From Chryseobacterium sp. KACC 21268 (lineage in GTDB: Bacteria; Bacteroidota; Bacteroidia; Flavobacteriales; Weeksellaceae), in NCBI GenBank assembly GCA_028736075.1, contig CP117875.1:124001-188000 (forward strand): a stretch of DNA of 64,000 nucleotides, in the 5' to 3' direction. Below the pieces are notes generated by a model. It had not been told where the DNA came from and did no database searches. It worked only from the letters and a program-made list of their open reading frames with translations. How positions within the stretch are numbered: position 1 is the first letter of the stretch; every line of letters starts with the position of its first letter. Of the stretch, positions 34,261 to 42,383 are shown in pieces. A program made the translations under genes and the position numbers.

Positions 34261-34274
34261 AAAATTTTAATTGC

Positions 34275-34544
34275 TTACCAACTAGCTTTTTTCACGCCTG
34301 GGATAAGTCCGTTGTTTGCCATTTCTCTGAAAGTTACTCTGGAAATTCCGAATGTTCTCATATATCCTCTAGGTCTTCCTGTCAGTTTACATCTGTTGTG
34401 TAATCTTACAGGAGAAGCATTTTTAGGTAACTTCTGTAGTGCATCATAATCTCCAGCTTCTTTCAAAGCTTTTCTTTTTTCAGCATATTTAGCTACAGTA
34501 GCTTCTCTTTTGCGCTCACGCGCTTTCATTGATTCTTTAGCCAT
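34275..34544 (-). CDS. rpsN: 30S ribosomal protein S14, zinc-free form
   Basis: This 89-residue protein is S14 of the 30S head. It ends [22 protein letters not shown] and contains [17 protein letters not shown]. The length and the lack of CxxC pairs show the C-minus form, which needs no zinc. It is separated from rplE by 1 bp but from rpsH by 349 bp. Confidence 0.98.
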   Translation of the reverse strand: MAKESMKARERKREATVAKYAEKRKALKEAGDYDALQKLPKNASPVRLHNRCKLTGRPRGYMRTFGISRVTFREMANNGLIPGVKKASW

Positions 34545-34545
34545 C

Positions 34546-35097
34546 TTAGTTCTTTTTGAACGGTAAACCGAAGTGAGTTAATAATGATTTTGCTTCTTTG
34601 TCAGTTTTCGCAGTCGTTACGAAAGTGATGTCCATCCCTTGGATTTTCTTCACTTTGTCGATCACGATCTCTGGGAAGATAATTTGCTCAGTGATTCCTA
34701 AATTATAATTACCTCTACCGTCGAAACCATCAGCTTTGATACCAGAAAAATCTCTAATTCTTGGTAGTGCAGAAGATGTCAATCTGTCTAAGAATTCATA
34801 CATTTTATCAGCTCTAAGAGTTACTCTAGCTCCGATCGGCATTCCTTTTCTTAGTTTGAAAGCAGCCTCATCTTTTTTAGATAAAGTACCTACAGCTTTT
34901 TGTCCAGTGATTGCAGTCAATTCTTCTACAGCATAATCCACGATTTTTTTATCTTGAACAGCTGCACCAAGTCCTTGGCTGACAACGATCTTCAATAATT
35001 TAGGAACCTGCATTACAGATTTGTACCCAAATTCTTCCATCATTGCAGGAACAATTGTGTCTTTATATTGTTGTTTTGGTCTTACTATATATTCCAT
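34546..35097 (-). CDS. rplE: 50S ribosomal protein L5
   Basis: This 183-residue protein is L5 of the central protuberance, contacting 5S rRNA and P-site tRNA. It shows [21 protein letters not shown] and the [20 protein letters not shown] block. It is 12 bp after rplX. Confidence 0.98.
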   Translation of the reverse strand: MEYIVRPKQQYKDTIVPAMMEEFGYKSVMQVPKLLKIVVSQGLGAAVQDKKIVDYAVEELTAITGQKAVGTLSKKDEAAFKLRKGMPIGARVTLRADKMYEFLDRLTSSALPRIRDFSGIKADGFDGRGNYNLGITEQIIFPEIVIDKVKKIQGMDITFVTTAKTDKEAKSLLTHFGLPFKKN

Positions 35098-35109
35098 CGT
35101 AAATTTTAA

Positions 35110-35430
35110 TTATAAAGTTTCTCCAGTAGTTTTCGCTACTCTTACTTTTTTGTCTCCTTCTACTTTGGTTCCAGTCTTAGTAGCTTTCCCGTCTTTGTCA
35201 ACAAGTGCTACGTTTGAAATGTGTAAAGAAGCTTCTTTTTCAACAATTCCACCTTGAGGGTTGGAAGCAGACGGCTTAACGTGTTTTTTCACGATGTTGA
35301 TACCTGCAACGATCACTCTTGGATCTTTACCTTCTTTTCTGATTACTTCAAGAACTTCACCTTTGCTACCTTTATTTTTTCCAGTAGTTACCAGTACGTT
35401 GTCTCCTCTTTTTATTTTAACTTTTGTCAT
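35110..35430 (-). CDS. rplX: 50S ribosomal protein L24
   Basis: This 106-residue protein is L24, an assembly initiator at the polypeptide exit. It has a KOW motif near the start (KIKRGDNVLVTTGKNKGSKG) and HVKPSASNPQGGIVEKE. It ends in a charged tail. Confidence 0.98.
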   Translation of the reverse strand: MTKVKIKRGDNVLVTTGKNKGSKGEVLEVIRKEGKDPRVIVAGINIVKKHVKPSASNPQGGIVEKEASLHISNVALVDKDGKATKTGTKVEGDKKVRVAKTTGETL

Positions 35431-35449
35431 TTTTTCTAAAATTTTAAAA

Positions 35450-35818
35450 TTAAAGTACTTCAGGAGCTAATGAAATAACCTTCATATATTCTTTGTCTCT
35501 CAACTCACGAGCAACCGGTCCGAAAACACGTGTTCCTCTCATCTCTCCTCCAGCGTTTAGCAAAACACAAGCGTTGTCTTCGAATTTGATGTATGAACCA
35601 TCTTTTCTACGTACTGCTTTTTTAGTTCTTACTACTACCGCTTTAGATACTTGACCTTTTTTTGCGTTTCCTGATGGTGTAGAATCTTTGATAGTCACTA
35701 CAATTTTATCACCAACAGAAGCATATCTTCTTCTAGTACCACCTAGAACTCTGATCACTAGTACTTCTTTAGCACCTGTGTTATCAGCAACTTTTAATCT
35801 TGATTCGGTTTGTAACAT
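35450..35818 (-). CDS. rplN: 50S ribosomal protein L14
   Basis: This 122-residue protein is L14, which forms inter-subunit bridges and the site bound by silencing factor RsfS. It shows [20 protein letters not shown] and [20 protein letters not shown]. Its start overlaps the rpsQ stop by one base. Confidence 0.98.
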   Translation of the reverse strand: MLQTESRLKVADNTGAKEVLVIRVLGGTRRRYASVGDKIVVTIKDSTPSGNAKKGQVSKAVVVRTKKAVRRKDGSYIKFEDNACVLLNAGGEMRGTRVFGPVARELRDKEYMKVISLAPEVL

Positions 35819-36072
35819 TATTTAGCTTTTTCTATGATTCTTACTAATCTCCATCTTTTGCTTTTACTCAAAGGTCTAGTTTCTGTGATCAAAACTGTAT
35901 CGCCCTCTGTGCACTCGTTGTTCTCATCGTGTGCAGTATATTTTTTCGTTTTCAAAACGAATTTACCGTACATTGGATGTTTTACTCTCGTAGTTTCACT
36001 AACAACAATAGTCTTTTCCATTTTATTGCTGGAAACTATTCCGATTCTTTCTTTTCTTAAATTTCTGTCCAT
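35818..36072 (-). CDS. rpsQ: 30S ribosomal protein S17
   Basis: This 84-residue OB-fold protein binds 16S rRNA early in assembly. It begins [20 protein letters not shown] and shows [10 protein letters not shown] and [18 protein letters not shown]. It is 12 bp after rpmC. Confidence 0.98.
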   Translation of the reverse strand: MDRNLRKERIGIVSSNKMEKTIVVSETTRVKHPMYGKFVLKTKKYTAHDENNECTEGDTVLITETRPLSKSKRWRLVRIIEKAK

Positions 36073-36084
36073 TGTAAAAAGGAA

Positions 36085-36270
36085 TTATTGTTTGTTAGTT
36101 AACTCTGTGTTAAGTCTTGCGATTGATTTTCTCAAATCTCTGATTAAGATCGGATTCTCAAGTGGACTGATCTTGTGAGCTATCTTCGTTTTCGCGTAGT
36201 TAGCTTTAGCTTCAGCCAATTGGTTTTGTAGATCCTCTTTGCTTAAATTTTTGATGTCAGCGTTTTTCAT
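36085..36270 (-). CDS. rpmC: 50S ribosomal protein L29
   Basis: This 61-residue two-helix protein sits near the exit tunnel and helps dock trigger factor and SRP. It has the LSKEDLQNQLAEAKANY start and a late RDLRKSIARLNTELT. It is 11 bp after rplP. Confidence 0.96.
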   Translation of the reverse strand: MKNADIKNLSKEDLQNQLAEAKANYAKTKIAHKISPLENPILIRDLRKSIARLNTELTNKQ

Positions 36271-36281
36271 TTTAATAGAGA

Positions 36282-36707
36282 TTATAGAGGTTTAACAAAA
36301 TCATTAGCAACTACGAACTTGGTAACGATCGGTAACTTCTGAGCAGCAAGCCTAAGCGCTTCTTTTGCTACTTCGTAAGGTACTCCACCAACTTCGAACA
36401 TAATTTTACCAGGTTTCACTACGGCTACCCAATATTCTACAGCACCTTTACCTTTACCCATCCTTACTTCGGCTGGTTTCTTGGTGATAGGCTTGTCTGG
36501 GAATATTTTGATCCATAACTGACCCTCTCTTTTCATATATCTTGTCGCAGCGATACGAGCTGCTTCAATTTGTCTTGCAGTAATCCAAGCTCCTTCAGTA
36601 GCTTTGATCCCGAAAGTTCCGTAAGCGAGTTGATTCCCTCTTTGGGCAATCCCCTTCATCTTCATCTTATGAACTCTACGGAATTTGGTTCTTTTTGGTT
36701 GTAACAT
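36282..36707 (-). CDS. rplP: 50S ribosomal protein L16
   Basis: This 141-residue protein is L16, which organises the A-site region of the 50S subunit. It begins [19 protein letters not shown] and shows [18 protein letters not shown] and [12 protein letters not shown] 76-bp gap separates it from rpsC, wider than usual for this pair. Confidence 0.98.
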   Translation of the reverse strand: MLQPKRTKFRRVHKMKMKGIAQRGNQLAYGTFGIKATEGAWITARQIEAARIAATRYMKREGQLWIKIFPDKPITKKPAEVRMGKGKGAVEYWVAVVKPGKIMFEVGGVPYEVAKEALRLAAQKLPIVTKFVVANDFVKPL

Positions 36708-36709
36708 AA

Positions 36710-36744
36710 TTTTAAATTTTAGATTTTAGAATTTAGATTTTAAA
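36710..36744. repeat. 7-nt-period array between rpsC and rplP
   Basis: Five heptamers run without gaps: TTTTAAA, TTTTAGA, TTTTAGA, ATTTAGA, TTTTAAA. It fills the rpsC-rplP gap, and its edge TTTTAGA pairs with a TCTAAAA copy near 36771. Confidence 0.65.
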
Positions 36745-36783
36745 AAAGTAACGGTCATTTAAAAACTGGCCTCTAAAATTTTA

Positions 36784-37536
36784 TTAATTATTTCTTCTTG
36801 GTTTTCTGTCGCCTCCTCTGTTCTCTCTGTCTCCGCCTCTGTCATTTCTGTCATTACGTCCTCCAGAAGGTGCTTTTTTCTGTTGTCCTACAAGTGGAGT
36901 AAGGTCTCTTTTACCGTACACTTCTCCTTTCATAATCCAAACTTTCACTCCTAATTTACCATACTGGGTCAATGCTTCACCGATGTGATAATCGATATCT
37001 GCACGGAAAGTAGATAAAGGAATTCTTCCGTCTTTGAAGTTTTCAGAACGTGCCATTTCAGCGCCGTTCAATCTTCCAGAGATTTGAACTTTGATACCTT
37101 CTGCACCCATTCTCATTGTAGAAGCGATTGCCATTTTCACAGCTCTTCTGTAAGAGATACGGTTTTCAATTTGCTTCGCAATGCTGTCAGCAACAAGTAC
37201 TGCATCTAGCTCAGGTCTTTTGATCTCGAAGATATTGATCTGGATATCTTTTCCAGTCAATTTTTTCAACTCTTCTTTTAGTTTGTCAACCTCTTGTCCT
37301 CCTTTACCGATAATTAAACCTGGTCTAGCAGTTGTGATAGTTACAGTTACTAATTTAAGTGTTCTCTCAATATATATTTTTGAAATACCACCTTTAGCTA
37401 ATCTTGCCTCAAGGTATCTTCTGATTTTGTAATCTTCAGCGATTCTATCACCGTAGTTTTTACCTCCATACCAGTTAGAATCCCATCCTCTGATGATACC
37501 TAATCTGTTACCGATTGGATTTGTCTTCTGTCCCAT
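36784..37536 (-). CDS. rpsC: 30S ribosomal protein S3
   Basis: This 250-residue protein is S3 of the mRNA entry site. It has a KH domain with [20 protein letters not shown] and the C-terminal S3 domain ([22 protein letters not shown]). A low-complexity RG/ND tail ([11 protein letters not shown] to RRNN) ends the protein, a common Bacteroidota extension that may contact RNA. Confidence 0.98.
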   Translation of the reverse strand: MGQKTNPIGNRLGIIRGWDSNWYGGKNYGDRIAEDYKIRRYLEARLAKGGISKIYIERTLKLVTVTITTARPGLIIGKGGQEVDKLKEELKKLTGKDIQINIFEIKRPELDAVLVADSIAKQIENRISYRRAVKMAIASTMRMGAEGIKVQISGRLNGAEMARSENFKDGRIPLSTFRADIDYHIGEALTQYGKLGVKVWIMKGEVYGKRDLTPLVGQQKKAPSGGRNDRNDRGGDRENRGGDRKPRRNN

Positions 37537-37544
37537 ACCTTGAA

Positions 37545-37940
37545 TTAATTTTTAGTACCTAAGATTAATGTAATGTGGTTAGATCTCTTTCTGATTCTGT
37601 AACCTCTACCTTGTGGAGCTGGTCTTAGTCTCTTCAATTGTCTTGCGCTATCCACAAATATTTCTTTTACAACTAGGTTTGCCTCCTCGATGTCAGCACC
37701 TTCGTTTTTTGATTGCCAGTTAGCAATTGCAGAAAGTAATACTTTTTCCAATTTCTCAGAAGCACCTTTCTTAGAATATTTTAGAATAGACAAAGCTTTT
37801 TCTACCTCTACTCCTCTAATGATATCAGCAACTAATCTCATTTTTCTTGGAGAAGACGGGCAGTCGTTGTGCAACGCTTTTGCCACATCTTGGTTTGCTA
37901 TTTTACGTGCTAATGCACTTTCTCTTTTTCTTGATCCCAT
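37545..37940 (-). CDS. rplV: 50S ribosomal protein L22
   Basis: This 131-residue protein lines the exit tunnel and meets macrolide antibiotics through its beta-hairpin. It shows [17 protein letters not shown] and the late [20 protein letters not shown]. It is 2 bp from rpsS and 8 bp from rpsC. Confidence 0.98.
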   Translation of the reverse strand: MGSRKRESALARKIANQDVAKALHNDCPSSPRKMRLVADIIRGVEVEKALSILKYSKKGASEKLEKVLLSAIANWQSKNEGADIEEANLVVKEIFVDSARQLKRLRPAPQGRGYRIRKRSNHITLILGTKN

Positions 37941-37942
37941 GA

Positions 37943-38221
37943 TTATCTACCTCCTTTATTTTTGTTACCACCGTGACCTCTGAAAGATCTTGTCGGAGAA
38001 AATTCGCCTAGCTTGTGTCCTACCATGTTTTCTGTAACATAAACCGGGATAAAGGATTTCCCGTTGTGTACTGCGATAGTCTGACCTACGAAGTCTGGAG
38101 AGATCATAGACGCTCTAGACCAAGTTTTGATTACAGTCTTTTTATTAGACTCTATATTTGCCTGAACCTTTTTATCTAAAGTATGATGAATAAATGGTCC
38201 TTTTTTAAGTGATCTTGCCAT
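37943..38221 (-). CDS. rpsS: 30S ribosomal protein S19
   Basis: This 92-residue protein is S19 of the 30S head, next to S13. It begins [19 protein letters not shown] and ends [20 protein letters not shown]. It is 2 bp after rplB. Confidence 0.98.
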   Translation of the reverse strand: MARSLKKGPFIHHTLDKKVQANIESNKKTVIKTWSRASMISPDFVGQTIAVHNGKSFIPVYVTENMVGHKLGEFSPTRSFRGHGGNKNKGGR

Positions 38222-38223
38222 AA

Positions 38224-39045
38224 TTATTTACGTTTAGATATGATATGACGGTTAGACGCTTTGTTTTTCTTTCTAGTTTTGTAACCTTTAGCCGGCATAC
38301 CGTTTCTAGATCTTGGGTGACCTCCAGAAGAACGTCCTTCACCACCACCCATTGGGTGATCTACAGGGTTCATTACTACTGGTCTTGTTCTAGGTCTTCT
38401 TCCTAACCATCTGCTTCTACCAGCCTTACCTGATACAGTCAACTGATGGTCTGAGTTAGAAACAGATCCAACCATTGCATAACACTCAGTAAGGATCATT
38501 CTAGATTCTCCTGAAGGCAATTTAACGATTGCATATTTTCCGTCTCTTGAAGTTAATTGAGCGGATGATCCAGCACTTCTAGCAAGAGTAGCACCTTGTC
38601 CTGGCTTCAATTCGATACAAGAAATTACAGTTCCTAGTGGAATACTTTTCAGTTTCATTGCGTTACCAACATTTGGCTCTACGCTTTCTCCTGAGATGAT
38701 TACTTGATCTACTTTGATTCCGTTTGGAGCGATGATATATCTTTTCTCTCCGTCTGCGTACTCAACTAATGCGATGAAAGCAGTTCTATTTGGATCATAT
38801 TCTACAGTTTTTACCGTTGCTTCAACATCATGTTTGTTTCTTTTGAAGTCGATAATTCTGTATTTCTTTTTGTGTCCACCGCCGGTGTAACGCATGGTCA
38901 TTTTACCAGTTTGGTTACGTCCACCTGACTTACTAATACCAACTGTTAGAGATTTCTCTGGTTTGTTGGTAGTAATTTCCTCAAAGTTGTTTACAACTCT
39001 GAATCTCTGTCCCGGGGTGATAGGTTTTAATTTTCTAACAGACAT
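38224..39045 (-). CDS. rplB: 50S ribosomal protein L2
   Basis: This 273-residue protein is L2, which supports the peptidyl-transferase centre. It shows [20 protein letters not shown] and the C-terminal [20 protein letters not shown] block, holding the conserved histidines. It is 20 bp after rplW. Confidence 0.98.
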   Translation of the reverse strand: MSVRKLKPITPGQRFRVVNNFEEITTNKPEKSLTVGISKSGGRNQTGKMTMRYTGGGHKKKYRIIDFKRNKHDVEATVKTVEYDPNRTAFIALVEYADGEKRYIIAPNGIKVDQVIISGESVEPNVGNAMKLKSIPLGTVISCIELKPGQGATLARSAGSSAQLTSRDGKYAIVKLPSGESRMILTECYAMVGSVSNSDHQLTVSGKAGRSRWLGRRPRTRPVVMNPVDHPMGGGEGRSSGGHPRSRNGMPAKGYKTRKKNKASNRHIISKRK

Positions 39046-39065
39046 TACTCTTATTTATAAATTAA

Positions 39066-39356
39066 TTAATTAGTTGCGAAAATATCAATAACTTCTCCAG
39101 CTGCCAATGTTACAACAGCTTTTTTCAATTTATTGGTTTTCCCAACTTGAAGTCCTTGTTTAGTGTTTTTAGTAGAAACTTTAGGCGCATAAATCATAGT
39201 TCTAACGTCCGCTACTTTTACACCATAATGTGCTTCAATAGCACTTTTGATCTGAATCTTATTTGCTTTTGGAGCAACTAAGAAAGAATAAGCACCTCTC
39301 AACTCTGTAAGATAGTTTGCTTTTTCTGAAATGATTGGTTTAATAATAAGTGACAT
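39066..39356 (-). CDS. rplW: 50S ribosomal protein L23
   Basis: This 96-residue protein is L23, the docking point for trigger factor, SRP and SecY at the exit tunnel. It shows IIKPIISEKANYLTE and ANKIQIKSAIEAHYGVKVAD. It is 3 bp after rplD. Confidence 0.98.
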   Translation of the reverse strand: MSLIIKPIISEKANYLTELRGAYSFLVAPKANKIQIKSAIEAHYGVKVADVRTMIYAPKVSTKNTKQGLQVGKTNKLKKAVVTLAAGEVIDIFATN

Positions 39357-39359
39357 GAT

Positions 39360-39989
39360 TTATTTCTTTAAGTTTTCCTGAAATTTTTCTACTGCATCTT
39401 CCAAGAAGATAATCTCACCTGCGTTGATCAAATCATAAGAAGAAATCTCATTATAATTCAAAACTTTAGTTTTAGGTAAGTTTCTTGAAGATAAATATAC
39501 ATTCTTGTTAGATTCAGGAAGTACGAATAATGATTTCTTACCTGTAAGAGTCAAAGCATCCAACAATGTGATGAATTCTTTTGTCTTAGGCGCATCAAAA
39601 CTGAAGTTTTCCAATACTCTAACGCTGTTGTCTTTCAATTTTTGAGAAAGTACAGATTTCTTAGCTAATCTTTTCAAAGATTTGTTCAATTTGAAACGGT
39701 AATCTCTTGGTTTTGGACCAAAAACTCTACCTCCACCTTTGAAAGTTGGCGACTTGATATCACCATATCTAGCAGATCCAGAACCTTTTTGCTTCTTAAG
39801 CTTTCTGGTAGAACCTGTGATCTCGCTTCTTTCTTTTGATTTGTGAGTACCTTGACGCTGAGCAGCAAGATATTGTTTAACCTCTAAGTAAACCGCGTGC
39901 TGGTTTGGCTCAATTCCGAAAACAGTTTCGTCAAGAGTTACTTTTCTTCCGGTTTCTTTTCCTGATGTATTTAATACTACTAGTTCCAT
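39360..39989 (-). CDS. rplD: 50S ribosomal protein L4
   Basis: This 209-residue protein is L4, which shapes the exit tunnel and in E. coli represses the S10 operon. It shows [20 protein letters not shown] and [20 protein letters not shown]. The gene overlaps rplC by 10 nt. A leader upstream of rplC (40607-40698) would be the site for L4 control if that mechanism exists here. Confidence 0.98.
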   Translation of the reverse strand: MELVVLNTSGKETGRKVTLDETVFGIEPNQHAVYLEVKQYLAAQRQGTHKSKERSEITGSTRKLKKQKGSGSARYGDIKSPTFKGGGRVFGPKPRDYRFKLNKSLKRLAKKSVLSQKLKDNSVRVLENFSFDAPKTKEFITLLDALTLTGKKSLFVLPESNKNVYLSSRNLPKTKVLNYNEISSYDLINAGEIIFLEDAVEKFQENLKK

Positions 39990-40606
39990 TTTCTGATAAT
40001 TACATAAGAATTTTTCGCTCCCGGAATAGCACCTTTTACTACTAAAAGATTTTGTTCCTCATCTACTTTTAACACCTGAAGGTTTTGAACAGTTACCTGC
40101 TTACCTCCCATTCTGCCTGCCATTCTCATCCCTTTGAATACTCTAGATGGATCTGAACCCGCACCGATAGAACCTGGAGCTCTAAGTCTGTTGTGCTGTC
40201 CGTGAGTTGCCTGCATTACACCTCCAAAGCCGTGTCTTTTAACAACACCTTGGAAACCTTTACCTTTTGAAGTTCCTGTAACATCTACGAATTCTCCTTC
40301 GCCGAATAATTTTACAGTTACATCTTCTCCTACTGTTACTTGGTCTACGAATTCTCTGTAGAACTCTACCAACTTAGCTTTAGGAGTTGAACCAGCCTTT
40401 TTAAAGTGGCCGGCTAACGCTTTACCAACGTTCTTCTCACTCTTGTCATCGAAACCTAACTGAACAGCTTTGTAACCGTCCTTCTCAATGGTTCTGACCT
40501 GTAAAACCGAGCATGGACCTGCTTGAATAACGGTACAAGGCAAGTTTTTGCCGTTCTCGTCAAACAGAGATGTCATCCCGATTTTTTTTCCAATAATACC
40601 TGACAT
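39980..40606 (-). CDS. rplC: 50S ribosomal protein L3
   Basis: This 208-residue protein is L3, an early 23S-binding protein near the peptidyl-transferase centre. It starts [15 protein letters not shown] and shows [15 protein letters not shown] and [20 protein letters not shown]. It is the first gene of this cluster, with a consensus promoter at 40705-40735. rpsJ, usually just upstream, lies 9.6 kb away in the str operon. Confidence 0.98.
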   Translation of the reverse strand: MSGIIGKKIGMTSLFDENGKNLPCTVIQAGPCSVLQVRTIEKDGYKAVQLGFDDKSEKNVGKALAGHFKKAGSTPKAKLVEFYREFVDQVTVGEDVTVKLFGEGEFVDVTGTSKGKGFQGVVKRHGFGGVMQATHGQHNRLRAPGSIGAGSDPSRVFKGMRMAGRMGGKQVTVQNLQVLKVDEEQNLLVVKGAIPGAKNSYVIIRKWN

Positions 40607-40642
40607 TATTTATATATATCTATTATATTAAAACTTAACACT

Positions 40643-40681
40643 CTAGCGGTTTTCGTAATGTACTATGTTTGAAATAGGCAT
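40643..40681 (-). promoter_or_regulatory. mini-ORF and hairpin in the rplC leader
   Basis: Downstream of the rplC promoter an AAGGAG is followed by ATG and a 12-codon frame (MPISNIVHYENR) ending in TAG. ACACTC just before it can pair with GAGTGT just after it, enclosing about 60 nt. This could be an attenuator or an L4-type control site. It is a hypothesis only. Confidence 0.35.
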
Positions 40682-40704
40682 ACTCCTTCCCTAAAATGAG
40701 TGTG

Positions 40705-40735
40705 CAAATGTAAGAATATTTTTTATATTGACAAA
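40705..40735 (-). promoter_or_regulatory. Bacteroidota-type promoter of the rplC operon
   Basis: TTTG (40735-40732), exactly 19 nt, then TACATTTG (40712-40705) on the minus strand. This is the consensus. It leaves a leader of about 92 nt before rplC. Confidence 0.88.
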
Positions 40736-40821
40736 TAAATATTCGGAAATTATTTGATAATTTGTGAGTTACGTGATTTTGGGAAAATATTCTCCCGGAA
40801 AGGATATTTTGAATGACGGAT

Positions 40822-41274
40822 TTATAATTCAGGATTTTTCTCCTGATATTTATTCTTGTGTTTTTTCACAGCCGCATCGATGGAATAACATTTATGGATA
40901 TTCTCTGCCTGCTTGGACAATTCGGCGATTTTGACAAAGTAATCGTGAAGCTGATCTAGTTCTTTTTCGGTAAGATCTTCGATATCAACCATTCTGTTGC
41001 TCGCCTGTTTGCTGGCTGCGATGAGTTCATTAAGTTTAAGCTGAATTGCCTTTCCGTCTTTGTTCTGCGCTTTTTGAATTAAGAAAACCATCAGAAACGT
41101 AATAATGGTTGTCCCGGTATTGATGACAAGCTGCCAGGTTTCGGAGTAATTGAAAATCGGACCGCTGACTGCCCATATAATTACGATAAGAACTGCACCG
41201 ATAAATGCGTAAGAACTTCCGGTAAAAGTTGTTGCCCAGTTTGAGAATCTTTCAAACAGATTTTTATTGTTCAT
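40822..41274 (-). CDS. low-affinity iron permease family protein
   Basis: This protein of 150 residues has two hydrophobic helices near residues 20-42 and 47-70 (GSSYAFIGAVLIVIIW and TGTTIITFLMVFLIQKAQNKD). The latter matches the low-affinity iron permease (Fet4-like) family. A helical C-terminal half holds a IEDLTEKELDQL segment. The ATG at 41274 gives MNNKNLFE, preferred over one 8 codons upstream because the latter adds only a Lys-rich run. It is monocistronic, the first gene in the segment that separates rplC from rpsJ. Iron transport itself is not proven for bacterial members. Confidence 0.8.
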   Translation of the reverse strand: MNNKNLFERFSNWATTFTGSSYAFIGAVLIVIIWAVSGPIFNYSETWQLVINTGTTIITFLMVFLIQKAQNKDGKAIQLKLNELIAASKQASNRMVDIEDLTEKELDQLHDYFVKIAELSKQAENIHKCYSIDAAVKKHKNKYQEKNPEL

Positions 41275-41393
41275 TTTTTTTTTTTCAAAGTTAAACATTC
41301 GTTGTGATGCTTTTTTGAATTTTGTTTTATAAGAATTCCTTTTACCTTTTCATTTTAATGTTTAATATTAATGATCCTTAATAACAGATTTCC

Positions 41394-42383
41394 ATGAAGA
41401 AAACTTTGCAAATGCTTATTTGTTTTTTACTAATGATCAGTTGTTCGAAAACTGACATTAATAATGACCACGGATTTTACTATTGGCGTTCAAAATTAAT
41501 CTTGACCAAAACCGAACAACAACTCCTTGATCAAAGCAAACTCCCAAATCTCTACACAAGATTCTTCGATGTTGTAAAAGATAACAATCAATTTTTGGAA
41601 GTCGGCGTAATTTCTATCAATCAGAATTTTTCCATTAATAAAAAAATTGTTCCTGTCGTTTTCATTACGAATGAAAATTGGTTCAACATTAAACAAAACG
41701 AAATCGAATTTTTGGCTAATAAAATTAATGATCATATTAATAAGATTAAATCAAATCACAAACTCAATCTGGCAAACGAAATCCAGATCGACAGCGACTG
41801 GACTTCTTCTACAAAAGACGATTACTTCAAATTCTTACAAATACTGAAAAAGGTTTCGAAGAAAAATGTGACTTGTACTTTAAGGCTCCACCAAGTCAAA
41901 GATAAATTGCAGACGGGAGTTCCGCCGGTTGAGAAAATGTACCTGATGTGTTACGCCACTTCTTCCCCATTGGAAAATCAAGTTCAGAATTCTATCCTGA
42001 ATGTGAAGACTTTGAAATCTTATTTGAAAAATATTGACGATTATCCTGTGAAATTGGATATCGCACTACCAATCTACTCTTGGGGAATCGTGACCAATCA
42101 CGTTGGAAAGAAAAAACTGATCAACGCATTAGCGGCAGAAGAATTGATGCAAAATAAAAACTTCAGAAAGATCGACGACAGTAACTTCGAAGTTCTGAAG
42201 GATGATTTCTATTTCGGGATATATCTGAACAAAGGCTTTAAAATCAAAGTCGAGGAAATTCCAGAAAAAGATATTCGGGAAAGTATTAATTTCATCAATG
42301 AAAAATTAGATTACAAACCACTCCTTATATATTATCACCTCGACGAGAGATTCACCAAAAACTACAAAACACTTCTCCAATGA
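41394..42383 (+). CDS. exported lipoprotein, possibly TIM-barrel type
   Basis: This 329-residue lipoprotein has its lipobox at LLMISC (Cys17). Conserved-looking blocks are FYYWRS, IQIDSDWT, TLRLHQ, MYLMCYA and DIALPIYSWG, spaced like the strands of a TIM barrel and reminiscent of GH18-like folds. I do not recognise a named family. It overlaps the next gene by 4 nt (ATGA), so it is translationally coupled to the 838-residue TPR-like protein. The pair probably acts together in the envelope. A glycan-binding or glycosidase role is a weak guess. Confidence 0.65.
   Translation: MKKTLQMLICFLLMISCSKTDINNDHGFYYWRSKLILTKTEQQLLDQSKLPNLYTRFFDVVKDNNQFLEVGVISINQNFSINKKIVPVVFITNENWFNIKQNEIEFLANKINDHINKIKSNHKLNLANEIQIDSDWTSSTKDDYFKFLQILKKVSKKNVTCTLRLHQVKDKLQTGVPPVEKMYLMCYATSSPLENQVQNSILNVKTLKSYLKNIDDYPVKLDIALPIYSWGIVTNHVGKKKLINALAAEELMQNKNFRKIDDSNFEVLKDDFYFGIYLNKGFKIKVEEIPEKDIRESINFINEKLDYKPLLIYYHLDERFTKNYKTLLQ

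Larger units (their letters stand above)
33926..34274. other. 349-bp gap splitting the spc operon
   Basis: No gene is visible in this gap. Near rpsN it has the terminator 34225-34260. Farther on is a TACTTTTG box (34152-34145 on the minus strand). A hairpin follows in the new leader (CACCC and AGAAA paired with TTTCT and GGGTG, about 34109-34145). The remainder is AT-rich. Confidence 0.7.

Noticed and set aside
36710-36744. CRISPR array
   Set aside because: The units are 7 nt, contiguous and without spacers; no cas gene lies nearby.
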